NCBI GenBank assembly: GCA_963575745.1
Contig: CAUYUJ010021035.1
Location: 1 to 64,000 of the forward strand
DNA from: Prorocentrum cordatum
Taxonomy: Eukaryota > Sar > Dinophyceae > Prorocentrales > Prorocentraceae
Direction: 5' to 3'
DNA: 64,000 nt
The notes beneath the pieces were generated by a model. That model had not been told where the DNA came from, did no database searches, and saw only the letters and a list, made by a program, of their open reading frames with translations. Position numbers and translations under genes: made by a program. Shown piece by piece: positions 50,914 through 61,610 of this stretch (position 1 is its first letter; each line of letters begins with the position of its first letter).

Positions 50914-52077
50914 ATGAGTGTGGCCTGCAAGTTCACACAGAATACCCGTCGAAGGAGAGCCCAGAGCTCCACCGAGGTTCCGAGGGGCCGCAGCCCGGAG
51001 AAGATTCATGATCAACATTTTGTTAATATCGAATACAACATCCACTCTTTGATGCCTTTTGAAGATCGCGTGGGACGTTTATTGTTGGAAGTCGGCGACG
51101 CGCATTGGGATGTCATAGCGATTGCAGAAACATGGCGAGCAGATGGACGCGAGGCGTGGGTAACTCAGCACGGACACCGCTGGTTTGGAAGCGGGGGGAC
51201 TCCGAGAAGATGTGGAGTTGGATTCTTGCTACACCAGCGGTGGTCGCACAAACTCTTCCAAGCGCTGTCGAACAGGCTAGCTGTGCTGGACATGAGCCTT
51301 CCTGTCATAGGCGTCGTCAGAATCATTGCTTTGTACATGCCGCACGCAGAGCAAGATGAGGAGGAAGTGGAGGCCGTGTACGCCCAAATTGACGTTCAGC
51401 ATAGAGAAGCCAGTCGAAAGGGGATCGCCGTCATAGTTGCTGGTGACTTTAATGCCGAGGTGGGGCCGCGAGGAGAGCACGATGACAGAAGCGTGGTTGG
51501 AGAAAACCCCATGCCGAAGCGCAATGACAGAGGCGACCTGCTGATCCAGTGGTGCTGCTTGCGGAGCATGTTGATAACTAACGCATTTTACCTGCAGTCT
51601 TTTGAGGAGGCGTGTACATACAGAAATGGGGATCGAAGAGCGCAGCTTGATCATTTTCTTCTAGACAACAAGATGCAATCAGTCCTTTCGCTCTGCACGG
51701 TATCACCTGGCATAGACGTGGGATCAGATCACAGACCAGTATGCTTGCAGCTAACACTACCCTGTGCTCGCCGACGCAGGCGAAAACGCACGAAAGACCT
51801 TGCGTGGCAACCTGGCACATCGTATGCTTCATCTCCGGAGGTGCGCCTGCAATCTGTGGGGTGTTGCGACGTGACCGCCGCCGGCAAGATCAACATGTTG
51901 AACAAGTGCATGGCGGACGCAGCTCGGGGCGACCAGGCGCGCGGAGGCGCCAATCCAGAGACAGAGCAAGCTATCGAGTCGGACAAAACGTTGCGTTTGA
52001 TGATAGCTTTGCGCAGAAGTCTTCAGACAGCAGACCTCCCGGCAACAGGCAAGAAAGCAAAGACATCCAAAAAATGA
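50914..52077 (+). CDS. LINE ORF2 N terminus, AP endonuclease domain
   Basis: The 387-residue frame holds an exonuclease-endonuclease-phosphatase fold. In order: EYNIHSL (metal-site Asn), DVIAIAETWR (catalytic Glu), GVGFLLHQRW, IIALYMPHAE, VIVAGDFNAEVGPRG (Asp and Asn), TYRNGDRRAQLDHFLLD and GSDHRPV (Asp-His pair). All active-site residues of the family are present. The enzyme nicks target DNA to prime reverse transcription. The frame ends at TGA 52075-52077 directly after six A residues; the next 80 residues of the polyprotein (MIRARRVNAKLRKAEKILGE) continue one frame over, so the stop comes from a one-base shift in that run and is not a natural end. Confidence 0.8.
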   Translation: MSVACKFTQNTRRRRAQSSTEVPRGRSPEKIHDQHFVNIEYNIHSLMPFEDRVGRLLLEVGDAHWDVIAIAETWRADGREAWVTQHGHRWFGSGGTPRRCGVGFLLHQRWSHKLFQALSNRLAVLDMSLPVIGVVRIIALYMPHAEQDEEEVEAVYAQIDVQHREASRKGIAVIVAGDFNAEVGPRGEHDDRSVVGENPMPKRNDRGDLLIQWCCLRSMLITNAFYLQSFEEACTYRNGDRRAQLDHFLLDNKMQSVLSLCTVSPGIDVGSDHRPVCLQLTLPCARRRRRKRTKDLAWQPGTSYASSPEVRLQSVGCCDVTAAGKINMLNKCMADAARGDQARGGANPETEQAIESDKTLRLMIALRRSLQTADLPATGKKAKTSKK

Positions 52078-52550
52078 TCCGCGCGCGCCGGGTCAACGCC
52101 AAGCTTCGCAAGGCGGAAAAGATCTTGGGGGAGTTCCGCGGCATTAGACAATTTAGAGAAGTGGCAAATAACCGGTCCAAGTGCCAAATCACCGAAATGA
52201 AGGATAAAGGCGGGCATCTCCACAATGACCGGACCTCGATTGCCGAAGTGTTTGCACAATTCTACGGGGACCTGTACGCGACCACCACGGGCCAAGGCAG
52301 GCCATAGGTGTATGCGCCCGGAGGGGCAGAGAGTGTGCCTCCTTTCACGACAGAGGAGCTGGACGCTGCTATCCGGCTGATGAAAGGGGGCAAAGCAGGC
52401 GACGACCACGGAGTCAAAACAGAGCTCTTGAAAGTCGACTGCCCAACGCTGAGGAGTCTAATGTTGGAAACGTTCAACGCGATCCTTGTTCCTGGCGAGC
52501 AACTTCGGGACGGGTGGCTGGCTACCCGCATCACAGTGCTGCACAAGAAA
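52078..52550 (+). pseudogene. LINE ORF2 linker and fingers region, with in-frame TAG
   Basis: The second reading frame carries FREVANNRSKCQITEMKDKG, TSIAEVFAQFYGDLYA, an in-frame TAG at 52305-52307, then FTTEELDAAIRLMKGGKAGD, DHGVKTELLK and WLATRITVLHKKG. The K-x-G-K-A-x-G-x-D-G-(V/I) and W-x-x-(A/S)-x-(I/V)-x-x-(L/I)-x-K-K-G motifs are RT motifs 0-1 of LINEs. The text on both sides of TAG is contiguous, so a single base change explains it. Confidence 0.7.
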
Positions 52551-53796
52551 GGGGGGCGCTTCCTTGCCTGGCAATTACCGGCCAATCGCGATCTTGGCGA
52601 TATTGTACAAGCTGTTCAGTCGGCTCCTATGTGTCCGCCTCCGCGGTACGATCATTGGTAAGCAGTCTGTTGACCAGGCCGCATACAGGAAGGGCTTCTG
52701 CACCGTGGATCATTTGATTTCTATGACTCTGATTGCAGAGGCTTGCAACGAGTTCAACGTAGATTTGTGGATTGGCATGATCGACTTTGAAAAAGCGTTC
52801 GACACAGTTGAACACGATACGCTTTGGGCAGCCCTGGCAGACCAGGGAGTACCGAGCGCATGCATCGATTTGCTGAAGCGCCTCTACGCAAGGCAGACTG
52901 CTACTGTAATCGCTGGTGAGAGAAGTAGACCCTTCGACATTTCCCGGGGCGTGAAAGAGGGGGATCCGATAAGCTCTTTTCTGTTTGTCGTGGTCATGGA
53001 AGCAATCTTCCGCAAGTCGAAGGCACGCTGGAACAAGCTGAATAGCAAGCGCACTGAAATGCATGATGGGTTAGTGGTGGACGACCCCGAAAATCCCCTG
53101 ACGAACATGCGTTTCGCCGACGACGTGCTCGTTCTATCTGGATGCAAAAGAGACGTCTCCAGAATGATCGCATATTTGGAGTCGGAGGCCCCAAAATATG
53201 GCCTCAAAGTCCATATGGGCAAGACAGTGGTACTGACCAACGCATCTGACCGGCCGCCACATGTAAAGTGCGGCGCGCACAATGTGGGAGTGTTCCAGCG
53301 CGGCGAGTCAGAGAGGTATTTTGGCAACAAAATTTCTCTGGATGACGTCCACGGAGCAGAATTTGGCAACCGTCTCGCTTCCAGATGGGCTGCGTTCCAC
53401 GCTTTGAAGGATTTTTTGTGCAACAAGCGCCTCCAGATCCACCAGCGTCTGAGATTGTTCAAAGCATGCGTGGCGCCCTGCGTTCTGCACGCCTCCAGCA
53501 CCTGGACGCTCACAGCGGCCGAGGAGCGAAAGCTTCGATCCACGCAGCGCCGGATGCTGAGACAGATGGTGGGCATTCGACGGCTACCTGACGAAAACTT
53601 GGTTGAGTATATCCGGCGTTCCACGAGCGCCAGTATGCAGCTTGCTGGGCGAAGCGGCGTGGACGATTGGGTGTCAATGTTCTGGCAAGAGAAATGGACA
53701 TTAGCAGGCAAGCTACCTTCGCCCACCGACAGCAGATGGAGCGCGAAACTGTTAATTGGGCACCTTGGTTTAGAGTGCACGCAAAGAGAAACGTAG
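52551..53796 (+). CDS. LINE ORF2 reverse transcriptase
   Basis: After G6 the frame shifts and reads the remaining RT: SLPGNYRPIAILAILYKLFS, SVDQAAYRKGFCTVDHL, GMIDFEKAFDTVEHDTLW (motif A, first catalytic Asp), ISRGVKEGDPISSFLF (motif B), and MRFADDVLVLS with the catalytic Asp pair at 53119-53124 (motif C). The thumb and C-terminal region follow to ECTQRET and TAG. A typical Cys/His C-terminal motif was not seen; a GRPRKRWTD-like tail lies in a neighbouring frame just after the stop. It would make cDNA at the nicked target. No RNase H domain is present. Confidence 0.8.
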
Positions 53797-53850
53797 GCCG
53801 CCCGCGGAAAAGGTGGACAGACGTGTAATTGTTTTCAGCCGGGCGCCTGA

Positions 53851-54180
53851 CGCTCGACGTCTGTCACGCCGCGCCGCGGTAATTTGTTTCATCTCGCACT
53901 GTTGCTTCACTTTTTCATACGTTGCGATATTTTCACACCTCGCCGGTTATGTCGGCCCGGCGCCTTGCCAGGGTAGGCGGATTTCCCGCCTCCCCACGGG
54001 CCGCTGTGCTCTCTTCTCTGTTCCCTTCCCCTATCGCCTCTCCTTCCCCCTCCTCGCACCCCTTCCTCCTTCAATACCACCCCCGCCCCTTTCCCCCCCT
54101 ACTCCTCGCATTCTCTCCCCCCGTCTTCCTATTCCTCCTCACAATCCTCACTCATTGCTTCTGTCATCCGCCATCAGCGA
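53851..54180. other. LINE 3' flank and CT-rich leader of array 2
   Basis: TTCCCCTATCGCCTCTCC and CCTCCTTCAATACCACCC repeat the CT-rich sequence found before array 1 (46335-46390). No gene is supported. Confidence 0.5.
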
Positions 54181-56480
54181 AAATCTTAGAAGAACATCGC
54201 GGGTGCCCCCAGGGACTCGGTCGCTCCAAGACGACCCAAGGAGGGCCCCCATATCGCCCCACGGCTGCCCTAAGAAGTGTTCCAGATGGCCCCAAGACGT
54301 CTTCGGTGGAGTTCCCTATGGAGCACGAAACGTGTGATATGTGTGCCAACGTGGGCACGGTGGTGTCATGCGAACGCAGCCACTGAGGCCTTCGGTGGAA
54401 CTCCCCATGGGGCCACGAAGAGTGTGAAGGGTGTGACGAAATATGTGCGGTGGTGCCATGCGAGCGCAGCCACTGGGGCCTTCGGTGGAGCTCCTTGTGG
54501 GGCAGCGAAACGCGTGGGGTGTGTGCCGACATGGGTGCGGTGGTGTCATGCGAGCGCAACCGCGGGGGGCTTCGGCGGAGCTCCCCATGGGGATGTGAGG
54601 CGTGAGAGGGGTGTGCTGACATGGGTGCGGTGCTGCCGTGCGAACGTAGCCATTGGAGCCATCGGTGGAACTCCTTCTGGGGCACGAAACATGCGAGGCG
54701 TGTGTGTGTGTGCCAACATGGGCGCTATTGTGTCATGCGAGCGCAGCCGCTGGGGCCTTCGGTGGAGCTCACCATGGGGATACGAAGCGTGTGAAGGGTG
54801 TGCCGAAATGGGCGCGGTGGTGTCATGCGATCGCAGCCACAGAGGCCTTCGGTGGAGCTCCTTGTGGGGTCACGAAACGTGTGTGGGGTGTGCCGGCATG
54901 GGTGCGGTGGTGCCATGCGAGCGCAGCCACTGGGCCCTTCGGTGGAGCTCTCATATGGGTCCACGAAGCGTGTGACGGGTGTGTCGAAATAGGCGCGATG
55001 ATGCCATGCCAGCGCAGCCAGTGGGTCCTGCGGCGGAGCTCATTATGGAACCACGAAGCGTGTGACGGGTGTGCCAAAATGGGCGCGGTAGTGTCATGCG
55101 AGCGCAACCAATGGCGCCTTCGGTGGGGCTCCCATATGGGGCCACGAAACGTGTGAGGGGTGTGGCAACATTTGCGCGGTGGTGTCATGCGAGCGCAACC
55201 ACTGGCGCCTTCAGTGGCGCTCCCCATGGGGCCACGAAGCGTGTGAGGGGCGTGCTGAAATAGGTGCGGTGGTGTCATGCGATCGGTGGAGCTCCCATAT
55301 GGGGCCACGAAACATGTGAGGGGTGTGCCAACGTGGGCGCGGTGGTGTCATGCGGGCGCAACAATTGGCGCCTTTGGTGGAGCTCAACATGGGGCCTCGA
55401 AGCGTGTGACGGGCATGCCGACATGGATGCGGTGGTGTCATGCGAGTGCAGCCACTGGGGCCTTCGGTGGAGCTCCCATGGAACCGCGAAGCGTGTGACG
55501 GGCATGCGAAAATGGGTGCCAAAATGGGCGCGGTGGTTTCATGCGAGCGCAGCCAGTGGCGCCTTCGGCGGAGCTCCCATGGGGCCACGAAACGTGTGAG
55601 GGGTGTGCCGGAATGGGCGAGCGCAGCCACTGGGGTCTTCGATGGCGCTCCCCATGGGGCCACGAAGCGTGGCACGGGCGTGCTGAAATGGGCGCGGTCG
55701 TGTCATGCGAACGCTAACTGCGGCCTTCGGTGGAGCTCCCTAAGGGGCGACGAAAGATTTGAAGGGTGTGCCAAAATGAGCGCGGTGGTGTCATGCGAGC
55801 GCAACCAATGGCGCCTTCGGTGGAGCTCCCATATGGGGCCACGAAGCGTGTGAGGGGTGTGGCAACATTGGCGCGGTGGTGTCATGCGAGCGCAACCACT
55901 GGCGCCTTCAGTGGCGCTCCCCATGGGGCCACGAAGCGTGTGAGGGGCGTGCTGAAATGGGTGCGGTGGTGTCATGCGATCGGTGGAGCTCCCATATGGG
56001 GCCACGAAACATGTGAGGGGTGTGCCAACGTGGGCGCGGTGGTGTCATGCGGGCGCAACAAATGGCGCCTTTGGCGGAGCTCGCCATGGGGCCTCGAAGC
56101 GTGTGACGGGCATGCCGAAATGAATGCGGTGGTGTCATGCGAGTGCAGCCACTGGGGCCTTCAGTGGAGCTCCCCATGGAACCGCGAAGCGTGTGGCGGG
56201 CATGCGAAAATGGGTGCGGTGGTGTCATGCGAGCGCAGCCACTGGGCCCTGCGGTGGAGTTCCTTGGGGAGCCACGAAGCGTGCGACGGGCGTGCCAAAA
56301 TGCACGCGGTGGTGTCATGCGAGCGCAACCAATGGCGCCTTCAGTGGAGCTCCCCATGGGGCCACGAAGCGTGCGAGGGGCGTGCTGAAATGGGCGCGGT
56401 GGTGCCGTGCGAGCGCAGCCAGCGGCGCCTTCGGTGGAGCTCCCCACGGGGCCACGAAGCGCGTGAGGGGCGCGCCGAAA
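54120..56480. repeat. 90-bp satellite array 2 with leader
   Basis: The same leader as array 1 (CCTCACAATCCTCAC, AGAACATCGCGGGTGCCC, CTCCAAGACGACCC at 54140-54240) opens about 25 units of the 90-bp satellite in the same orientation. Unit length varies slightly more than in array 1. A sub-block of several units (about 55040-55320 and 55760-56040) is itself duplicated, including an identical deletion (TGCGATCGGTGGAGCTCCC), which shows growth by copying several units at once. Confidence 0.85.
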
Positions 56481-57700
56481 CAGAAGCATGCGGAGGGCAA
56501 AAGCAAATGGGGGGGGGGGGGGCCTGGAGTCTCGGGGCCCGAGAAGCGGCCCCGAGTGCGCCCGCGGGCGCGGACGGGCCACACTCAGCCGCGCAGGCGC
56601 GCGGGGCTGGGCGATCGGCGTTGCCGCGCACGGCCCCCGCCCGCAGGGGGGCGAGACGGGCGGCTGAGGCGGCCGCGGTCAGCGACCGCGGACGCGCGGG
56701 GGCGGAGGCCCTGCCACGTGCCGCACCAGCGCCGCGAAGGCGTCGGCGGCGCGGCCTGGCGCGCGCGGCGCGGCGGCGGCCTCGTCGCGCCGCGGCCGCA
56801 GCGCCATGGGCTCGGGCGCCGCCGAGGTCGGGCGGGGGCGGCGGCAACCGCGCCCCTCTGCCTCTTGCTGGCCGCCGGGCGGAGGCGCCCACCGCCTCGG
56901 AGGCCGCGGACATCCTGGCCCCGCCTCCACCGGAGGCCCGCGCTGGCGTGCCTCCCCCCAGCCCCAGGAGGCGGTGGCGCCTCCTGGGTGGCCTCGGCGT
57001 CCACGACGCAGCATCGGCGGCGCCGCGGGGGGCCGCTCGCGGGCTCGTCCTCGTCGCTCCCACGCCGCGCGCCTCGACCAAGCTGCGCGGCGAGCGAGGG
57101 CCGCGCGGGGGCGCTCGGGCCGCGGCGCGGCCGCAGCGCTCGGCCTCGGCCGCGCTCGGGCGCCGAAGCGGAGCGGGGCCTGCCAGCTCCTGAAGCCCAA
57201 GAGGTCGGCGGGGCCAGCGTCGTCGACGTCGAGGGCCCAACAGAAGGGGGCGGTGGCACCTCCTGCGCGGCCACGGCGCCCTCGGCGCGGTGGCGGCGAC
57301 GCCGCGGGGGGCCGCCGCTGCGCGGGGATCCCGCGTCGCGCTGTCTGCGCGCGCCGCGGCCCGTCGGGCCCGGAGGGCGGCCGTGGCCTGGAGTGTCCAG
57401 CCGCGCGGCCGGAGGGGGCCGCGGCCTGGAGTGTCCGGCCCCGCGGCCGGGGGGGCGGGGGGCCGTGGCCTGGAGTGTCCGGCCGCGCGGCTGGCTGGGG
57501 GGCCGTCGGCCGACGCGGAGCGGGGCCGTCGCGCCGCTGTCCTGGCAGCGGGCCTGCAGGAAGGGGTTGCCCGTCGTGGAAGCGAGGCTGGTTCGTGGTC
57601 GCTGTCGTCGCCGAGGAGGATGCGGGCCTCGGTCGCTGACCTGCGACCCCCTGCCTTGGGCCAGCCTCGACCAACCCGATCCAAGTTGGACTCCCCCGTG
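56481..57700. other. very GC-rich DNA with minisatellite, no gene supported
   Basis: All six frames are open for long stretches because of composition (Ala/Arg/Gly/Pro). It probably includes the 3' untranslated part of the minus-strand LINE at 57.7-61.1 kb. Confidence 0.4.
57375..57510. repeat. ~42-bp minisatellite GGCCTGGAGTGTCCGGCC, minor array
   Basis: Three copies of GTGGCCTGGAGTGTCCRGCC plus CGCGGCCGGRGGG. The same unit forms the larger array at 61315-61610. Confidence 0.8.
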
Positions 57701-57859
57701 GCCGACGGAGGGCCCGAGCGCGGCGCCAGCAGGCCCCGGCCCAGTGCCCGAAGCGTGGGGGCGGCAAAACACCCACAGGTCCTGCATAATCAGACGCCCA
57801 AGTCGCGCTGGAGAGCCACGCGGTACGACGCGTGCACGGCCTGGTCGCCAACGCGCAGC

Positions 57860-59380
57860 TCAGCGGCGCCGCCGTCGGGGAGCGGCCCAATAACTGCCAG
57901 CTCGGTCGTCCTGGGCACCAGGCCTCCGCAGGGTCGTCGTAGCCAGGCCGCCTGGCTCGCATGGCCAGCTGAGCAACGGCGCGCCTGGCAGCTGCGGCCG
58001 TCGGCGCGCAATGCGTGCTGTGAGCCGAGCGCCGCGACGAGCCTCGGAGCTGGAGGCGTCGGGGGGCTCTGTTGGCTCGTCTGGGTCTAGACTCCTCGGC
58101 GGCGGCTGCGTCCAGGGTCGAGCGAAGCAATCTCCACCTGGCCAGCGAAGCCGCCTGCCCAGTCTCCAGAACGCGGTGCCTGTCCTTACCGGGGGGCCGA
58201 CAAGCCTCTGCTGATGCACCGGCAAGCTCGTCGGCCATGGCATTGCCGCGAGGGGCGACGGCGGGGCTCCGCGGGCGGCCGCCTCCTCGGGAGCGAGGTG
58301 CGAGTTGACGTGCTCCACCGTGAACTCGCCCCGCGCGCGGTGGCGGAAGACGCGGCCGAGCGCCGCCCAGAGGTCGGCGTCGGGCCCCGAGGGCGCCGCC
58401 TCGAGGCGCGCCCGCCATCCCTCGCAGAAGGCGAAGTTGTCCGCGAAGAAAACAGTCTCACCTGCGGAGAGGGGGGCTGCAAGGAGCAGCGCCCGCAACT
58501 CTCCTCGGTGGACGGTCTGGCGCGGGCCCGCCAGCGGGCCGAATGCCCTCGCGGCCGCGTCGAGAGCATAGGCGCCGGCGCGACAAGCTGCAACTCCGAC
58601 GCGGCGAGGGCGCGGATGCCTGGGAACGGGGCCGCCGCTGGCATCGGCAAAGAGGGCGATCGGCGCCGCTGGCGCACCGACGCCAGGCGGGGTGGGGTCC
58701 ACCAAGGCGTCGCCGAGGAACGCCCAATCATCGTCGTCGGGCGGGCTCGGCACTGCCGTCCAATCCGCAGAGATGATACCCCTCAGCCAGAAGCAGGGGT
58801 GCGACTCGTGCTCGGCCATGGCGCGGCCGACGCGGTTCGCGCTGAGCGTGGGCGCGCGGTTCCCCGCGTTGGCTTTGCACTCCCAGTGGCGCTGCAGCGG
58901 CGTCTCGACGGCGTGCCCGCACCGCGGGCGCAGGGTGTTAAGCTCGTCGACGTCGTCGAAAATGTGGGCGACTCTGGCGCCTGGCCATGCGCCGCCCGCC
59001 GCGACGGTGACCGGCAGCGACGCGGGGGAGCGCCCGCGGGGGTTGGCCTCGAGCATCTTGACCACGGCTCGCAGCGAGTCAAGGTCGGCGCCGTCCTGGA
59101 GCCCCTCGCCGCACCAGCGGTCCGCGGCTTGACGCCAGAGGTGCTCGAGGACGGATGCGTCGAAGGCGTCGAGGAGGCGACTGGCCGACGCACCGGCTGC
59201 GTTCTCGTCCTGGGGGAACGCCCAACGCTCCCACTGGCCGTCGGCCATGCGGCGAGCCCAGCCGCGCGGGCCGACTGGCTGCCAGTCGCGCTCCAAGAGC
59301 AGCGTCTGCGCCGCGGAGATGGGGCCCCGAACGAGCCGCGGTCTCTGCTGCGGCGGGGCCGCGCGAAGGCGGTCATGCAC
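57860..59380 (-). pseudogene. LINE 2 Cys/His motif and RNase H domain
   Basis: The frame gives WQPVGPRGWARRMADGQWER, then CGHAVETPLQRHWEC (C-x10-H-x2-C, the zinc-like motif that precedes RNase H in such elements), then IALFADASGGPVPRHPR (first Asp), QTVHRGELRALLLAAP (Glu), ETVFFADNFAFCEGW (Asp) and FTVEHVNSHLAPEE (His). The last RNase H Asp stands in the adjacent frame, GNAMADELAGA (near 58235), after a shift at about 58270. The domain would remove RNA from RNA-DNA hybrids during insertion. Confidence 0.7.
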
Positions 59381-59876
59381 TGCCGGTGACAGTGCGCTTC
59401 TTCACCCTGGCGGTGCGCGCGGGGCGGCCTCCTCGAACATCTGCGGCGAGGTCGACTCCGAGGCGCGGCGCGCCCTTCACCGCCGACACGGCGTGGCCTC
59501 GCCGCTGCAACTCCTTGGCGACGCGGACGACGTTGGCGCGCCGGTTGCCGATGATGACGCTCTTGGGCGAGATGGCCAGGCCGTCGGCGACGACGCGATC
59601 GCAAGTTGCGGTGGCCACCTCCGTCGAGCCCGCCCTTGCCGCCCGACGCGCGCCGGCGGCGGCCTCGGACAAGTCGTCGACCCATATCCGCGGCAGGAGG
59701 GCCGCGGGGGGCGCCGGCTGGGTGACGTTCTGAAGGATGTAGAACGTGAGGCACCGCGCGAATCGCGCGCCTGCGCGCAGCCCCTGCGCGATGGAACGCG
59801 CAGGCTGGAAAGCCAGAGACGCGCGCCCGCCCCTGATGACGATCCTCGGCGCCAGGCACTGCTGCAGCTCGAGGGC
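59373..59876 (-). pseudogene. LINE 2 reverse transcriptase, catalytic VDD and thumb
   Basis: In the same frame as the upstream part: LELQQCLAPRIVIRGGRASL, QGLRAGARFARCLTFYILQN, then RIWVDDLSEAAAG with VDD at 59681-59673 (motif C), DGLAISPKSVIIGNRRAN and GAPRLGVDLAADV. The Asp pair is intact. It stops at TGA 59375-59373, where the next domain continues in another frame. Confidence 0.7.
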
Positions 59877-60721
59877 CTAGATGGTGGGCGGGAAGCCCAG
59901 GCGGAGGGCCGCGCAGCCCAGCTTGGCCCAGCTCATAGATGCGTAGAGGGCCTTGACGTCGAGCAGCGCATGCGCGTACGCGAAGCCGAGCGTGCTGTAG
60001 GCCCCCTCGTCCGCGGCCCGCACGAAGGCCTCGAAAGCGGCGGAGTTGCCCTGGATGGCCGCGCCCCAGGCGGGGCAGGAGGCCTCGGACCGCTGCTGGG
60101 CCGAGGACTCGCGGGCCAGGCTCCATGCCCGCGCAGCCATGCTGAAGGGCCCGATGGCCCTCTCGCCCCGTTTTTCTCGCCCAACACCTGAGCGGTCACC
60201 GGCAATAGCTGCCACGGCCAGCTGCCGACCGTCTCCGCGTGCTCGTAGAGGTCGATGAGCTCCAGGAGGGCCTCGTCGGGGAGGCGCTCGATGTCCGCGG
60301 GGCGCAGCAGGTCGACCCCTCTGCCCGCCCGCGGTCTCATCCTGCGGAAGGCCCTCCTCAAGGAGTCGAGGTCGAGCTGGGGAACGTCGCCCTCGCCGAG
60401 GAACTCCCGCAACTCCGCCCAGAAACAGTCGAGCTCGGTGTCGTTGGCCGCGCGCGGTGCCCACAGCTCGTGCCACCCCTTAGCCTTGTGGTCAACGAGG
60501 TCGCGCGGGTGGAATAAGTGGGCCTCGGCTGTGTGCACCTCGTCCTCGATGACAGGCGCGCGCTTGAGAGAGCGGAAAAGGGCGGTGGAGCCCACCGGGG
60601 TCACGATCCACTCCTTGAAGCGCCGCAGCGAGCTCCCAACGGCGCGTCCGCGAGCCGTTCTCAAGGCCGCCGCCGTGGTTTCCTCTAACTGCGTGAGCTC
60701 GTCGGGACTGAGGGCCCTCAC
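59877..60721 (-). pseudogene. LINE 2 reverse transcriptase, fingers and palm
   Basis: The first frame reads LTQLEETTAAALRTARGR, SLRRFKEWIVTPVGSTALFR, ADIERLPDEALLELIDLYEH and GSWPWQLLPVTAQVLGEK. At AAAAACGGGG (about 60170) it passes to the next frame: RAIGPFSMAARAW, then FEAFVRAADEGAYSTLGFAY and AHALLDVKALYASMSWAKLG, where LLDV supplies the first catalytic Asp. A TAG at 59879-59877 interrupts after GFPPTI, and the same frame continues. P-D-E-A-L and G-x-W-P are LINE RT landmarks. Confidence 0.7.
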
Positions 60722-61100
60722 ACCTTATAGCAGCCGCCTGTACTGCCGCCAAGCTGGCCTCGAGTCGCCGGGCCGATCTGCTCCTCCAGCGGCGCGCCGA
60801 GCCCGGGTAGCGACGGCATGACGAGCAGCGACGGGGGCGGTCTTGACGAGGCGCTGGCACTCGGCGGCCAGGATGGGGAGGTCGTGCAGAACGCCCGCAG
60901 ACGGCCTGGACAAACGCCGAAACTTGACGAGCTTCGCGACGACGGTGGACGACTGCCCACCAGCTGACCGCCTCCGAATCATCGACGAGCTCGCCGGCGG
61001 CCCTGGCCTTCGTCTGCGAGACGGCCTCCTCAACCAAATACGGCCCCGCAGCACGACACTGGCCTAGCTTGCCGAAGTCCCGCTCGCGGAAATGGCGGCG

Positions 61101-61314
61101 GGTGGCGGTCTCGAGGCGGCTGACCCACGTGCTGTACTGGTCGCTGACGCCACTGATTCCCCGACCGCCGACTCGGAAGGCCACAGAGTCGGCGATGACT
61201 GCCCAAGGTGGGGGCCGCGGCGAGGGCAGGCCTGCCGCGCGTGCCCATGTGGCCGCAGGGATCGCGTATGGGACGTCGTCCTCGTGACTGCATGGGGTCG
61301 GCACCGCGGCCGCA
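61101..61314. other. possible 5' part of LINE 2
   Basis: The minus frame has SDQYSTWVSRLETATRRHFR, RDFGKLGQCRAAGPYLVEEA (61130-61030), plausible as the region between endonuclease and RT. It is too short to assign. Confidence 0.35.
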
Positions 61315-61610
61315 AGGGGTCCGTGGCCTGGAGTGTCCGGCATCGCGGCCGGAGGGCACGCGGCTGGCGGATGGCCGCGGCCTGGGGTGTCCGGCACAGC
61401 GGCTGGAAGGGGGCCGCGGCCTGGGCCCGGCCACGCGACCGTGGGGGGGCGTGGCCTGGAGTGTCCGGCCACGCGGCTGGCGGGGGGCCATGGCCTGGAG
61501 TGTCCGGCCCAGCGGCCGGAAGGGGGCCGTGGCCTGGAGTCGGCACCGTGGCCGGAGGGGAGCAGTGGCCTGGTGCGTCCGGCCACGCGGCCGGCGGAGG
61601 GCCGTCGAGG
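61315..61610. repeat. ~42-bp minisatellite GGCCTGGAGTGTCCGGCC, major array
   Basis: About seven units of GTGGCCTGGAGTGTCCGGCC plus (A/C)(C/G)GCGGCYGGMGGGGGC with length variation. It shares unit and orientation with 57375-57510. Confidence 0.8.

Larger units (their letters stand above)
49768..53850 (+). mobile_element. non-LTR retrotransposon (LINE), nearly full length
   Basis: A CT-rich 5' untranslated stretch (49768-49854) is followed by ORF1 (RNA-binding), three bases, and ORF2 with AP endonuclease and reverse transcriptase, the layout of L1/Jockey-type LINEs. ORF2 is broken by two single-base shifts in homopolymers (A6 at 52069-52074, G6 at 52551-52556) and one in-frame TAG (52305-52307), but every catalytic motif is present, so the copy is young or the breaks are sequence errors. 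The C-terminal GRPRKRWTD-like text (53795-53830) lies in another frame. No poly(A) tail or target-site duplication was recognised, so ends are approximate. Confidence 0.85.
57700..61100 (-). mobile_element. second non-LTR retrotransposon with RNase H, decayed
   Basis: Minus-strand frames give, in order, an RT (60721-59373), a Cys/His motif and an RNase H domain (59380-57860, shifted near 58270) and a Cys-containing C terminus (VALQRDLGVRLCRTCGC, near 57800). RNase H after RT separates it from the LINE at 49.8 kb and suggests the I/R1-like side of LINE diversity. Frameshifts at about 60170, 59375 and 58270 and an in-frame TAG (59879-59877) disable it. No AP endonuclease was found upstream; the element is 5'-truncated or its 5' part lies in the repeat-rich 61.1-61.9 kb. 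Confidence 0.75.

Noticed and set aside
56124-58418. Very long frames (579 and 589 codons) in the GC-rich block
   Set aside because: Stop-free because of high GC in all frames; Ala/Arg/Gly/Pro-rich with no motif, and overlapping the LINE 2 coding strand.
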